This document shows positions 18,406 through 29,703 of a stretch of 64,000 nt of DNA, piece after piece (position 1 is the stretch's first letter; each line of letters begins with the position of its first letter). Made by a program: the position numbers and the translations under genes. The DNA is taken from positions 620,001 to 684,000 of the forward strand of contig JBCAML010000002.1 of NCBI GenBank assembly GCA_038503075.1. Direction: 5' to 3'. Under the pieces are notes generated by a model that ran no database searches, was not told where the DNA came from, and was given only the letters and a program-made list of their open reading frames with translations. Source of the stretch: Gyromitra esculenta. Taxonomy: Eukaryota > Ascomycota > Pezizomycetes > Pezizales > Discinaceae.

Positions 18406-19765
18406 GCGGCACAAAACATGCATTTTCCAGTGGAGTGACGCCACGGTTTTTCTTCCTCCGAAAGCTTTCTTCTTCCATTTACCATTGTATAACGTTGATC
18501 CTGAGGGGGGCGAGAGGTGTTGCTAGTGTGGCCAAAGGATAGGTCCATAGGGGCTAGTCCTCCTGGAGTGAAGGAAGAGGCGGGAGTGAAGGCGGCGGGA
18601 GCATTGAATTGACCCATACTATCTTGAGTGTTTCCTCATTTCTCTGCCTTGCTGGCTTGGATACGGTTGTCCAGATGGGTAAGGGTGATGATCATTTCCT
18701 GGAGGGTGATGGGGATGGCGGTTACGAAGACCATAGCTTCCTTAAGTTCCTCCGACATTCCGTGTTCTAGAGCATCCATCTTCGAGTTCTAATCAAAGTT
18801 GAGTTGTCCCATGATCTGTTGGAAATCGGCCAGATAGGCGGAGAAGTCTCGCTTTCCTTGACGGAGTTGGTGTAACGGATCTACAATACCGTTACCTGCA
18901 GTGAAGCATAATAGCACCGGACAAGCAGAGAGGTAGTAAGGATCAGCATGAGTGGTGTAGCTACCACATGTTAGAGGATACCTGCTACCCTGCTGTTCTG
19001 ATGGAGTGGAACCAGCGAGAATAACATTTGCTGACGAGCCAATGATATATCTCCAGTGATACCAAACACAGGAAGCTCCTGTGGTGGCGTTTCCAATCCA
19101 TCTATGCATATACTAGCGGCCCAGAGCCACTGGTGCGGCAATAGGGAACCTATTAAGTGCAGGACACCTCACATGCAACAGTAGACTGATCAGCGCCAAT
19201 TCCTGCATCCAGCATAGGCATGGCATGCAGCTGGCGGATCAAGAAGGTCTAACTGGACAGAACAACCGAGGAGTGTCGGAGAGCACCGAAGTGATCATTA
19301 GCTGAATCCTGAGGTGTCCCGCTCGCAAATTCTTGGCATGTTCTCAGGGTCTTGACGGGCCCCCAGCAGAGTAGAACAGAGAGAGGACGGCGAGTTAGCA
19401 GCACTATAAAGATAGTGCATGACCCCGCCACCTGTTGCTCTTCTTCCCAGTCTCATCAGACAGAATACTACCGAGTAGAGCCCTTAAGATTATTGAGTAC
19501 CTTGCACGAAAATACTCTTAATATCTCAACCTGATTTAGTATTTGCAACGGCCGTATTCCTATACCTATTCCCACTACAGAGCAGTAGGACTACCCCTGT
19601 TACAGTTGGTGCAGTTCTCGTCGAGCGGTACCGGTGGGGTCTGGGTCTCCAAAAGCTGTTTCTAACGCTGAGATGAGATGAGCAACACTGGTCCAGGTAG
19701 TGAGGCTGGAAGGGAGAACTGCATGTCACACTTGTTCCAGGGCGGCTCCTTCCAGGCGATTGATT
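18406..19765 (-). pseudogene. Gypsy1 gag, two fragments around a solo LTR
   Basis: Gag sequence of Gypsy1 lies at 19605-19765 (A-F-G-D-P-D-P side) and at 18406-18870 (L-H-Q-L-R-Q-G-K-R-D-F ... M-D-L-S-F-G-H ... the first half of the CCHC knuckle). They are separated by the 734-bp solo LTR. In-frame stops occur after L-N-F-D and after K-A-E-K. The N-terminus is lost at 19766, where LINE B copy 2 begins in the opposite orientation. Comparison with the intact gag of Gypsy3 (29704-30945) shows which parts are present. Confidence 0.85.
18871..19604 (+). repeat. 734-bp solo LTR in Gypsy1 gag
   Basis: Begins TGTAAC and ends GTTACA with a perfect 5-bp duplication GTTGG (18866-18870 and 19605-19609). 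A CACTATAAAGA box near 19403 suggests the plus strand is the transcribed orientation. No coding sequence. It is a different family from the other LTRs here. Confidence 0.88.
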
Positions 19766-21781
19766 CCATCCTCCGTCCCCACTACAACCTCTTCGATTGA
19801 AAGTTCACCACCACCTTTTGCATTGCAACGGTGTTACACACAGCCAAAAGTCTTTAGCACTTTGGCTTCATTCCATTACCCCTCTTTTACAAACGATCTG
19901 GATCATCGTTTACACAACAACCCACAGTTGCAATGCCTCCCAAAGGTAAAAGCAACATGTTTACACCCATATTTCCCCATCACCAAGTTGAGGGAACTCC
20001 AAACCCATTCGTTGCCTCCTCCTCTTCATCTGCGGCGGATCCAAGAACCCCCTCACCATCGAAAAGACAGAGAGCTGACACCTCTCCCCCATCCCCTCCT
20101 GTGTTCAGAAAGCCAACCCACTGGGCAGGCCTCTGGAATAAACCAGGGGAGGCCATTACCACTCACCTAGGCAGTGAGCCAGCTTTTGGGTTTGATGTTT
20201 GCAATGCTCTAGCCAGAGCCGGCAAGTTCAACCTCCTCCACTTCCAAAAACTCCTTGACATGATACAGCATCTACAAGGCAAAATCACCACCCTCAAGGA
20301 AGCAGCAAGCAAACCAGCTCCTGCACCTCTCCCAGACATGTTTCCAGAGTCTCCGACTCTGAGCAAACTAGAGCGTGACCACCTGCTGCTCACAGTAGGG
20401 AAGGCAGCGCCTTCAGAACCACCTGCACCAAGTGCTCCTCTTCCTCCTGCTCCTGCTATTGCTATCCCAGCACCTCCTCCTGCCCCAAAGCCCCTGCAAT
20501 GGGCTCAGGTGGCGGCCAGCAAACCCAAGAGAAAAGCCCAACCAACAAAGACCAAACAGGCTGCCTCCGCACCTGCCCCTAAGACTCATGTCTCTCCTCT
20601 CACCATCACTCCCACCATGCGCGCATGCCGTTTGATTGTCAAACACAACGGCACTCCCCTTACTTAAGGGACACCCACGGAACTCAGAGACAAGCTAAAC
20701 TATGCTATCAGTTCCATCACCATCCAATCTGTGGCAATAGACACACATTCCCAGAATGTGTCGTTGACGGTCATGAACAATATGTTTGCCAACACCCATT
20801 ACCGGAAAGTTGGTCAATTTCTCCACATCATCCCGGGAGCTCGCTCCCTACACCTTGACGAACCATTGCACCAACTTGTTGTACATGGTATTCCTACTTC
20901 CATGGAGCCCTCTGCCATTCAGCAAGAGCTCTGCAACTCCAACCCCGGACTCACGATGGACACACCTCCAAGATGGCTTACTCCACCAGAAAAACAAAGA
21001 GGGAAAACAGTTTCCTCCATTGTCATCACACTCTCTGGCCCCAAAGCTAATGAGATTGCTAATTGCACATGCCTTTCTGCCTTTTCCACCACTGTCCGAG
21101 CTGAACGTAAACTTCATTTCGGTCCCTCCACCCAATGTTCCCAATGTCACAAATTTGGACACCACACAAACAAATGTCCCAACCAACCATGCTGTCACTG
21201 GTGTGTTGGACTTCATCCCACTGCAGCTCATACCTGCCCCACCCTCACTTGCTCAATCAAGGGCCGTTCTTGCTCTCACACTCTTGTTAAGTGTGTCAAC
21301 TGCGAAGGACCCCATGAGTCACACCTGAACAGCTGCCCATCACGCCCTTCTAAGGCCTTACCGCCCCCTCCAGCAGATGACCAGATGGACCTTTAGGTCG
21401 TTTTACCTATACTTTCTCAACTCCTACTAACTTTGATTGGAATCTTTTCCTGGCTACTTTTTGCTTCCCCTGTAGCTTTACTATGGACTTTCCTCTATGG
21501 TTTCTCATTGCTTTGTTGGCCGTTGTTTGCATGTCTCTTTACTCTCATAGGCATACGCTGTCAACCTTCCCTGCACCTTTAAGTCATTTTATCGCAGGAA
21601 CATTGTCTTGTTCTTTTGGAAGTAAATGGTTCGCTTTTCTTTTGTGTTCTCTCTTGTTACCCAGGTGGATAAGGGTGTTTATTTGGTGGGGATAGGTTTT
21701 TTGACTTCATAACCTTCGTGTTGCATAAGCGGTTTTGTACCTAGAAATAACAATCAAATGATTTAAACAAAAAAAAAAAAA
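19766..21781 (+). mobile_element. LINE B copy 2, ORF1-only LINE
   Basis: A plus-strand counterpart of the copy at 1830-3846, with the same layout: leader, ORF1, about 370 nt of 3' UTR and an A-tail at 21769-21781. No ORF2. Its 5' flank is Gypsy1 gag and its 3' flank is the remainder of solo LTR a. The 3' flank begins CAATATCCTTGACCC, which is the duplication seen at the 5' end of the other copy. Confidence 0.88.
19933..21396 (+). pseudogene. LINE B copy 2 ORF1, in-frame TAA at 20665
   Basis: The same protein as at 2216-3679 with only scattered substitutions, interrupted at the identical codon (TAA 20665-20667) and then open to 21396. It has CCHC knuckles in the C-terminal half (C-S-Q-C-x4-H-x4-C). 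The upstream leader and the 3' UTR differ much more between the two copies than the ORF does. Confidence 0.82.
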
Positions 21782-21820
21782 CAATATCCTTGACCCATTT
21801 ACCCATTCATATCCGTGAAA
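21782..21820 (+). repeat. Solo LTR a, right end
   Basis: The last about 39 bp of the LTR that begins at 4231 on the other strand, ending CCGTGAAA and followed by the ACCGC duplication. It is separated from its other part by the LINE and the inversion. Confidence 0.8.
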
Positions 21821-23848
21821 ACCGCCTATCTAGATGACATTCTCATCTACAGTGACACCTTCGCAGAGCACCAAATCCATGTTCGAAAGGTCCTGCAAAC
21901 CCTAAAGAATAACGATATTCTATTAAAACCGGAGAAATGCGAATTCAAGGTACAGACAACAAAATACCTCGGCCTCATTCTTACCCCTGATGGCATCGAA
22001 ATGGCCAAGGAAAAACTGAAGGCCGTCCTGGAATGGGGCACACCAAAAAGCGTTAAGGATGTCCAGGCTTTCTTAGGATTTGCCAATTTTTACCATCGAT
22101 TTATCCTAGGATTCTCCAAACTCGCTTCACCTCTGACAACTCTCACAAAGAAAGGGATCGTTTTCGAATGGACAGTGGAGGCAGATATCACCTTTGAGAA
22201 CTTAAAACACGCTTTCACTACCGCCCCAATGCTTATCCATTTCGATCCTGACAACAAAATCATCGTAGAAACCGATGCATCTGACTTCGTCTCCGGAGGA
22301 GTTTTGTCCCAATACGATGATGCCGGGGTACTGCACCCAGTAGCTTTCTTCTCCAAAAAACACTCACCCACAGAATGTAACTATGAAATCTATGACAAAG
22401 AGTTGCTAGCCATTATCCCAGTATTTGAAGAATGGCGCCCAGAGCTGGAAGGATCGAAGCACCCCATTGAGGTAATCAGCGATCATAAGAACCTTGAGTA
22501 CTTTACGAGTACAAAACAACTTAATCGCTGACAAGCCAGATGGGCCGAGTATCTCTCTCGATTTGACTTCGTTATTACTTACTGACCAGGAAGTCAAGGA
22601 GGAAAGCCGGATGTGTTAACAAGGAGATCAAGAGATCTCCCTAAGGAAGGGGATGAAAGATTGGCACATCAAAGCCAAGTGGTGTTGAAGAAGGAAAATA
22701 TCGATCCCAAGCTAAGTTTGTTATCGGCTTCTTTGTCAAATGAAACCACTGAATTAGACGCCTCCCTAGAAAAACTCTTTCTAGAAGGATATGCTGCTGA
22801 CAAATTTCCGGAAAGAATCCTCTTAGCACTAAAGAATAAAGACCAAAGATCTAAAGAAATCACCTTAAGGGAGTGCAAGGAAGAAAACGGAAGACTCTGG
22901 TATCGGGATTCTATCTATGTTCCCAACTTTGACCCTCTTCACTTGGAACTCATCCGGAGACACCACAATAACCCCTCGGCAGGCCATCCAGGACGAGATA
23001 AGACTTTTGAACTCCTTGCTAGAAGCTTCTACTGGCCCAAGATGAGAGAATCAATCAAACGTTATGTGCATAATTGCCATATCTGTCAGAAAGCAAAGCC
23101 AGTCACTCAGCAAACCCAAGGAGTTCTTCATCTCTTACCCATTCCAAATCGCCCTTGGCAAGAAATCTTGATGGACTTCGTCACAGCCCTCCCAGAGTCA
23201 AACGGCTATGATGCTATTATGGTAGTAGTAGACTGTCTATTGAAAATGCGACACTTTATTCTGTGCAATACTACTGTCAATTCACGAGACATCGCAAATC
23301 TCTACCTTCAATACGTTTGGAAACTTCATGGTTTGCCGACACATGTCACATCAGATCGAGGAACACAGTTCACTGCCCATTTCTGGAAGGAACTCTGTCA
23401 ACGCCTAGGGATCCAAGCTAGGATGTCAACAGCCTTCCATCCCGAAACCGACGGGCAAACAGAACAACTAAACACCGTTATGGAGCAATACTTACACTCC
23501 TATGTGAATTATCAACAAGGAGACTGGAGCAGATGGCTACCGATGGCTGAGTTCTCTGCTAATAACCAGGAATCCACAAGTACCAAGGTTTCCCCATTTT
23601 TTGCCAGTTATGGCTACCACCCTCGTTTTGACACTTCTATTATTCCTCTGGTCACTACTGCTCAAAGCCTAGACGTCTCTATTTTTGCAGTTACTATGCA
23701 AGAACTATACGACTACCTCAAAACGCAGATTCAAACGGCTCTGGATATCCAAGAGACCGATACCAATAAACACCGGACTCCTGCCCCTGCTTACTAAGTT
23801 GATGATCAGGTATTTGTATCGATGAAAAATATCCGGACTGTTCGCAAT
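21821..23848 (+). pseudogene. Gypsy1 pol, second half: RT end, RNase H, integrase
   Basis: Starts exactly at the RT active site ([12 protein letters not shown]), continuing the frame that stops at 4232 on the opposite strand. Next come the RT connection, RNase H (E-T-D-A-S-D-F), and integrase with the HHCC motif (H-N-N-P-S-A-G-H ... C-H-I-C), core D-F-V-T-A-L-P, T-S-D-R-G-T-Q-F and an E in D-G-Q-T-E-Q. In-frame stops lie near 22530, near 22584 (both TGA at CGA-like codons) and near 23797. It ends where solo LTR c is inserted. Confidence 0.92.
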
Positions 23849-24267
23849 TCTCACGGTTCAGTATCTCGTTAAGCCCTTCAGTATCCCTGAAGGTGAGCAG
23901 TGCTACTTAAGCGAGATGCTAACTCGTTTGAAGAGTGCAGTGTTTCTACAAGTTCTACGGGAGGTATACTTCAAGGCGAAGTATCGACGATGGTTCACAG
24001 CGACAGCGAAGGTTCTGAGGTAGAACCGAGATTGTATTGCAATAGACACAGGAGAAGGTAAACGAGAACGTTGCTTAAGGAAAGAAAGAAGAAGAGAAGA
24101 CCACAGCGACCGAAATCCTTCACTTAAATACCCTGCTTTCCCGTAACACAAACAACACCCTAACAATAACCGAAAAACAACCGAACAACAAAGCCATTAT
24201 ATCCCGACGACCCTTCGTTACTACCAACGACTTCTTCTTAACCCATTACCCAGTTTCATCCGTGAAA
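23849..24267 (-). repeat. Solo LTR c in Gypsy1 integrase
   Basis: A 419-bp LTR of the Gypsy1 family with a perfect duplication GCAAT (23844-23848 and 24268-24272). Ends are TCTCACGG and CCGTGAAA on plus. It carries the terminal stem-loop at 23865-23915 and the TATTTAAG box on the minus strand. Confidence 0.93.
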
Positions 24268-24665
24268 GCAATGCTCGAAAACTCGACTGGAAGTGGATGG
24301 GACCCTATCCTGTAAAGAAAATAGTATCACCCTTTGCATATGAAATTGACCTTCCACCCTCAGTCAAGTATCATCCTGTCTTTCACGTATCGCTCCTTAA
24401 ACCTGCCGCCCACAACCCTCTGCCAGGGCAAGTTATACCGTCTCCATCTCTGATTGTTGTTAATGAACAGGAGGAATATTTCATTGAGAAAATCCTCGAA
24501 CAACGGACATATCATGGACGACTACAATACCTTGTCGAATGGACCGGCTATGCCCATCCCACCTGGGAACCCGCGGAAGATCTTCAGGATACTGCTGCCC
24601 TCAATGCATTTTTGACTGCGATGACTACTACCAGTTCTAAGGTTCGCAGGAGCTCACGCTTATGA
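24268..24665 (+). pseudogene. Gypsy1 integrase C-terminus with chromodomain
   Basis: Continues the integrase after the solo LTR: W-K-W-M-G-P-Y-P-V (GPY/F module), Y-H-P-V-F-H-V-S-L-L, then a chromodomain E-Y-F-I-E-K-I-L ... L-V-E-W-T-G-Y ... T-W-E-P. The chromodomain marks the element as a chromovirus and would target integration to methylated H3 tails. It ends at TGA 24663-24665, next to the purine tract and 3' LTR. Confidence 0.92.
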
Positions 24666-24676
24666 CGGGGGGCTAC

Positions 24677-25089
24677 TTTCATGGAATAAGGATTGTGTAT
24701 AGGGTTAGGTTTTGGTTCGATAGTTGCTTTGGGTGTTTTCGGGTGATTGTATAATGCTATTGTTTTTCGGATGTTATCGGCTATCGGGTTTATTGGTAAA
24801 AAGCGGGGTATTTAAATGATGGATTTTGCTCGTCTTTTGTCTTTCTTCTCTTCTCTCTTTAAGCAACGTTCTCGTTACCTTCTCTTGTATTATCAGAATA
24901 CTACCACAGTTCTACCTCGGAACCCTCGCTGTTGCTGGTTACTTCGCTGCACCTATCTCGCCTAGAGATAAGACCCCTCGTAGGACCTGTAGAAACATCA
25001 CACTCTTTGAACGTGTTGTTTCCCCGCTTAAGTAGCACTGCTCACCTTCAGGGATACTGAAGGGCTTAACGAGGGACCCAACCGTGAGA
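24677..25089 (+). repeat. Gypsy1 3' LTR (413 bp)
   Basis: Runs TTTCATGG to CCGTGAGA directly after the purine tract GACGGGGGG. It contains TATTTAAA, then a pyrimidine-rich stretch, CTTTAAGCAACG, and the terminal stem-loop at 25026-25074. No 5' LTR of Gypsy1 is found in the window. Confidence 0.88.
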
Positions 25090-25192
25090 ACTCGTTGTAT
25101 CTTACAATACAACCCTCGATTACATCTTGTAATCCTTCGCTGTCACTGCCTTCAAGTCATCATAACTTGATCCGTCCGTAGAGCCTGTAGAA
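25090..25192 (+). repeat. Old LTR remnant, left piece
   Basis: A fragment of an older LTR of the same superfamily. It resembles the LTR part after the TSS block (TTGTATC..ACAATACAA..CTCG, CCTTCGCTGTC, GTAGAGCCTGTAGAA) and continues at 31412 after Gypsy3. Gypsy1 abuts it on the left, so it was the landing site for both elements. Confidence 0.75.
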
Positions 25193-25601
25193 TCTCAGGG
25201 AGTGGGTTTCTTGTCAAGCTCTCGAGTATCCCTCGAGATGAGCAGTGCTACTTGAATGGGAAACCAACAGCGAGAATATGTACGAAGATTCTACAGGCTC
25301 TACAATAGTTTTAAGTCGTGTTGACTTGAAGACGGCGACAGCGAAGGATTACGAGGTGTAGCCGAGGTTTGTATTGTGAACTACAAGAGTGAACAATAGA
25401 AGACGTTGCTTAAAGAAAGAAGAAGAAAAAGTACAACAAGAGGGGAAATCCCTTCGCTTATATACTCATAATCCATCTCTTTTGATGACGAATGTATGAC
25501 TCATTGTAAAGGAAACCAAGGAAAACATATCAAAGGAACAACAAAGCAACACGACTAACACCTGTGCCACTAACCAAACAACACGACGACCATCCATGAA
25601 A
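25193..25601 (-). repeat. Gypsy3 3' LTR
   Basis: TCTCAGGG to CCATGAAA on plus, almost identical to 31003-31411. The ends are TTTCATGG..CCCTGAGA in the element's own orientation, so they do not follow the TG..CA rule. Confidence 0.95.
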
Positions 25602-25604
25602 GTA

Positions 25605-25615
25605 CCCCCTCCCTT
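25605..25615 (-). other. Gypsy3 polypurine tract
   Basis: AAGGGAGGGGG on the minus strand, three bases before the 3' LTR and overlapping the pol stop codon. Confidence 0.8.
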
Positions 25616-28600
25616 ATAGCCGTGAGCTCCTGCGAACACTAACTAGGTCTTCCCTTGGTTTGTTCGGATAACGTTGGTGAAAGGCGTCTATCGCCCTTGT
25701 TTCCTTATAGTACTCCGCAGGTTCCCATGTAGGCAAAGCATATCCCGTCCATTCAATCAAGTATTGGAGTCTTCCCCAATGGAGGCGAGAGTCTAGTACG
25801 CTCTCGACGAGATATTCCTCATGGTCGTTAACTTGGATGGGAGGAGGCGGTGAAATAACTTGGCTGGGGATCGGGTCGGTAGGGGCTGCTTTGATCAATG
25901 AAACGTGGAATACCGGATGGTATTTCATTGATATTGGTAAGTCTATCTCATAAGCATATGCAGAGATTATCCTTTTCACAGGAAAGGGGCCGCTCCATTT
26001 CCAGTCCAATTTCCTCGAGTTCCTGGTCGTCCTCATGTTCTTCATGGATATGAAGATTTGGTCACCAACTTTGAATGAGGGGGCGGGGGTGTGATGCTGG
26101 TTGGTACTGGTCTCATAAATATCTTGAGCCGTCTTCATCTGTGTCCGAAGGAAGTCTCTAAGTTCTCCCATCTTTAACGCAAAGAGATTGGCGTCAAGAG
26201 TTTGTGGGGAACGATCGCTAGAGACAACAGAGGTATCAAAACAAGGGTGGTAACCATAGTTAGCGAAAAAGGGTGTTGCTTTAGTACTGGCCGCTTCTTG
26301 GTTATTGGCAGCGAATTCGGCAATTGGTAACCATTTAGCCCAATCATCTTGTTGGTACGAAACATAGCAACAAAGATATTGTTCCATAACGGCGTTAAGG
26401 CGCTCGGTTTGACCATCTGTTTCCAGATGAAAAGAGGTTGACATACAAGCAGAGATATTCAGGCATTGACAAAGGTATTTCCAAAACTTAGCGGTAAACT
26501 GTGTTCCTCTATCAGAAGTGATATGGGAAGGCAGTTCGTGGAGTTTCCAAACGTTTTGAAGATAGAGTTCTGCTGTTTGCTCGGCATTGACGGTGGTATT
26601 GCCGGGGATTAGGTGTCGCATTTTTGACAATCTGTCCACTACAACCATTATTGCATTAAAGCCATTGGATTCGGGGAGACCAGTGACGAAGTCCATTGAT
26701 AGTTCTTCCCAAGGGCGGTTAGGAATTGGGAGAGGTTTGAGGACACCGTGGGTACCAAGTGTATTGGGTTTTGCTCGTCGGCAGGTATGGCAATTTCGGG
26801 TGTAACGTCCAATGTACTCTCTCATTTTTGGCCAATAAAAGTGCCTAGAGATGAGTTCGAAGGATTTTTCACGTCCTGGATGGCCAGCAGAGGGGGCGTC
26901 ATGATATCTTTGCAGGATAAGGAGGCGAAGAGGGTTGTGATCAGGAATATAGAGCTTTTGCCAATAGAAAAGATAGCCATTTATCTCGGTGCAATCGCCT
27001 AAGGTAATTTCCTTGGATTGTTGTTCGCCGCTCTTAAGTGCTAATAAGATTTTTTGTGGGAACTGGTCAGCAATATATCTGTGGTTCATCAAGGTCTCAA
27101 GGGAAGCATCCATTTCAGCGGGTTCATTTGACAAAGAACCCGAAAACAAACTCAGCTTAGGGTCAAGGTTCCTTTCCTTCAAGACTACCTGATGTTGGTG
27201 TTGTAGTCTTTCATCCCCTTCTTCAGGGAGATCTCCTGATCTCCAAGTCAGTGCGTCCGGCTTTCCTCCCTGTGTTCCTGGTCGATATGTGATCACGTAG
27301 TCAAAGCGTGAAAGGTACTCTGCCCATCTGACTTGTCTTCGGTTGAGTTGTTTTGTTGTCATAAAGTACTCTAGGTTTTTATGATCAGTGATGACAGAGA
27401 TGGGTAGTTCCGAGCCTTTGAGTTCTAGTCTCCATTCTTCGAAACAGCGAATGATGGCTAGGAGTTCCTTGTCGTATATTTCGTAATTGCACTCAGCTGG
27501 TGAATGTTTTTTCGAAAAGAAAGCCACTGGGTGAAGTATGCCATTATCATCGAGTTGAGAGAGGACACCACCGGAGACGAAGTCGGATGCATCAGATTCA
27601 ACGAAGATCTTCTTTCGGGGATCAAAGTGGATGAGAACTGGGGCTTTGGTAAAGGCGTCCTTTAAAGCTTCGAATGCGAGTTCAGCTTCGACTGTCCACT
27701 TGAAGATGATGCCCTTTTTAGTGAAGGCAGTGAGGGGTGTGGCAAGGCGAGAGAATCCTAGAATAAATCTTCAGTAGAAGTTTGCAAAGCCTAGGAAGGC
27801 TTGGACATCCTTAACACATGTAGGTTGGTTCCAATCATGCACAGCTTTGAGCTTATCCTCGGCCATTTTGATTCCTTCAGGGATAAGAATTAGGCCGAGG
27901 TATTTTATTGACTGAACGTGGAATTCACACTTCTCGGGTTTGAGAAGGATATTGTTGACCTTGAGTGCGTCGAGGACTTGTCTGACATGTACCTTATGTT
28001 CAGCGAGGGTATCGCTATAGATTAGGATATCATCGAGGTAGGCGGTGCAGAAGAGGTCTAAGTATTCTCGGAGGGAATCGTTCACAAATCGCTGAAACGT
28101 ACCGGGGGCGTTGGTAAGGCCAAATGGCATTACCATATATTCATATAGGCCGTATCGAGTTCGGAAAGCAGTTTTCCATTCTTCTCCCTCGGGAATGTGT
28201 ATTTGGTGAAAGCCATCACGGAGATCAAGCTTCGAATACCATTGAGCTTTTGCAAGTCGGTCCAATGTTTCTTTGATCAGAGGGGAGGTGTAAAGGTCTT
28301 TTACGGTGAGGGCATTAAGGCCACGGTAGTCCACACATAGACGAAGGGATCCATCTCTCAAGGAGCGGGTTTCTTGTCAAGCTCTCGAGTATCCCTCGAG
28401 ATGAGCAGTGCTACTTGAGTGGGAAACCAACAGCAAGAGTGTGTACGGGGATTCTACAGGCTCTACGAGTGGGTCAAGTTAAGATGACCTGAAGACAGCA
28501 ACAGCGGCGGGTTACGAGGTGTAACCGAGGTTTGTATTTGTAGAATACAAGAGTAAACAATAGAAGACGTTGCTTAAAGAAAGAAGAAGGAAAAGTACAA

Positions 28601-29703
28601 GATGAGGGGAAATCCCTTCGCTTATATACCATGTTCCAACTCCTTCGATGACAAAGACATGACTCATTGTAACAGGAAACCCGTGGAAACACAAAGAACA
28701 ACAACAGAACGCGACAACCCTGTACCCATGTACCTATTCGGTCAACGAAACATCCATCCATGAAAGCATCAGGTTTGGCGGCAAAGAGGACTAGAGAGCC
28801 AGCAGAGGAAGAGCTTGCACGAATAAACCCCTTCTCTAGATTGTCTTCAATGTATTTCTTCAAAACTAAGAGTTCATCTCAAGACATGCCGTAGAGGGGC
28901 CCAAACGGTGGTTCCTTGCCTTCTTGCAGGGTGATCTTGTGGTCATAGGGTCGACAAGGGGGGGGTCCTTGAGCTTTAGCCTTATCGAACATGTCTAGAT
29001 ATTCTTGGTCTTCGGCAGGTATTCGTTGTCTCCACTCTTCTTTAGTAGTCTTGCTATCAAGAACTCTATTGATTTCGTAGAGTGACATAGAATAAACCTG
29101 GATGCCCTTTTTTCTAGCAAGCATGCAGAAACTAGCGGCGCCAATAAAGGCAGCATTAAGCTTGGTCGGAGGGGAGATAGCGGCGGCTGAGACGATGGGT
29201 TGTTTGGGGGCACAGCGAGTGGTGCAGAATTCAGAATTGAATTCAATGCTTTTGTTCGCAAATTGTAGGTGAACATCATGAAGGTTCATCTAGGGAATAC
29301 CGAGTACTAGGGGGTAATGGCCTAGCTTGGTGACGAAAAAAGGAGCTTTCTCGGCGTTTTGTTGGATAGAGAGTTCCAGGTGACGAAGATTGGTAATATC
29401 TTCCGAAGCAATTGTTCGGCCGTCAATGACCTTTAATTGGCGAGGGGTTTTGAGGGGAGATAAGGGCAGGAAATGGTGACGCACAAAATTTTCATCAATG
29501 AAAGCGAACCCTGAGGCTCCAGTGTCAAGAAGTGCATGTGTTTTTATAATTATATTTTGATGGGAAAGGCTACAAGAGACTACAAAATGTTCCCCATCCA
29601 AATTATCCTCCATACACATCCGACACCGAAAACCCAGAAATAGAGAATGCTGACAAAGGAGAAAAATGAACCAGAGCAGGGTCACAAGGCGACTCTGGTT
29701 GAA
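25614..29703 (-). pseudogene. Gypsy3 pol: protease, RT, RNase H, integrase, chromodomain
   Basis: Downstream of gag the element shows a retropepsin (L-L-D-T-G-A-S-G), RT (C-V-D-Y-R-G-L-N, Y-L-D-D), RNase H (E-S-D-A-S-D-F), integrase (H-D-A-P-S-A-G-H ... C-H-T-C; D-F-V-T-G, T-S-D-R-G-T-Q, D-G-Q-T-E) and a chromodomain (E-Y-L-V-E-S-V-L ... W-T-G-Y ... T-W-E-P). RNase H to chromodomain is an open stretch (25614-27767). Lesions are a stop after gag, a 1-nt deletion before C-M-E-D, TAG at a Trp codon near 29290, TGA near 28876, solo LTR at 28356-28765 and TGA at 27768. It should be inactive. Confidence 0.93.
28356..28765 (-). repeat. Solo LTR in Gypsy3 RT
   Basis: A 410-bp LTR of Gypsy3's own family inserted in RT. 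Flanks are CCATC (28351-28355) and GCATC (28766-28770), a 5-bp duplication with one mismatch. It has the stem-loop at 28370-28423. Confidence 0.9.

Noticed and set aside
23849..24267. DNA transposon or MITE with 8-bp inverted ends
   Set aside because: The sequence matches the true 3' LTR of Gypsy1 in promoter, RNA-start block and stem-loop, so it is a solo LTR.
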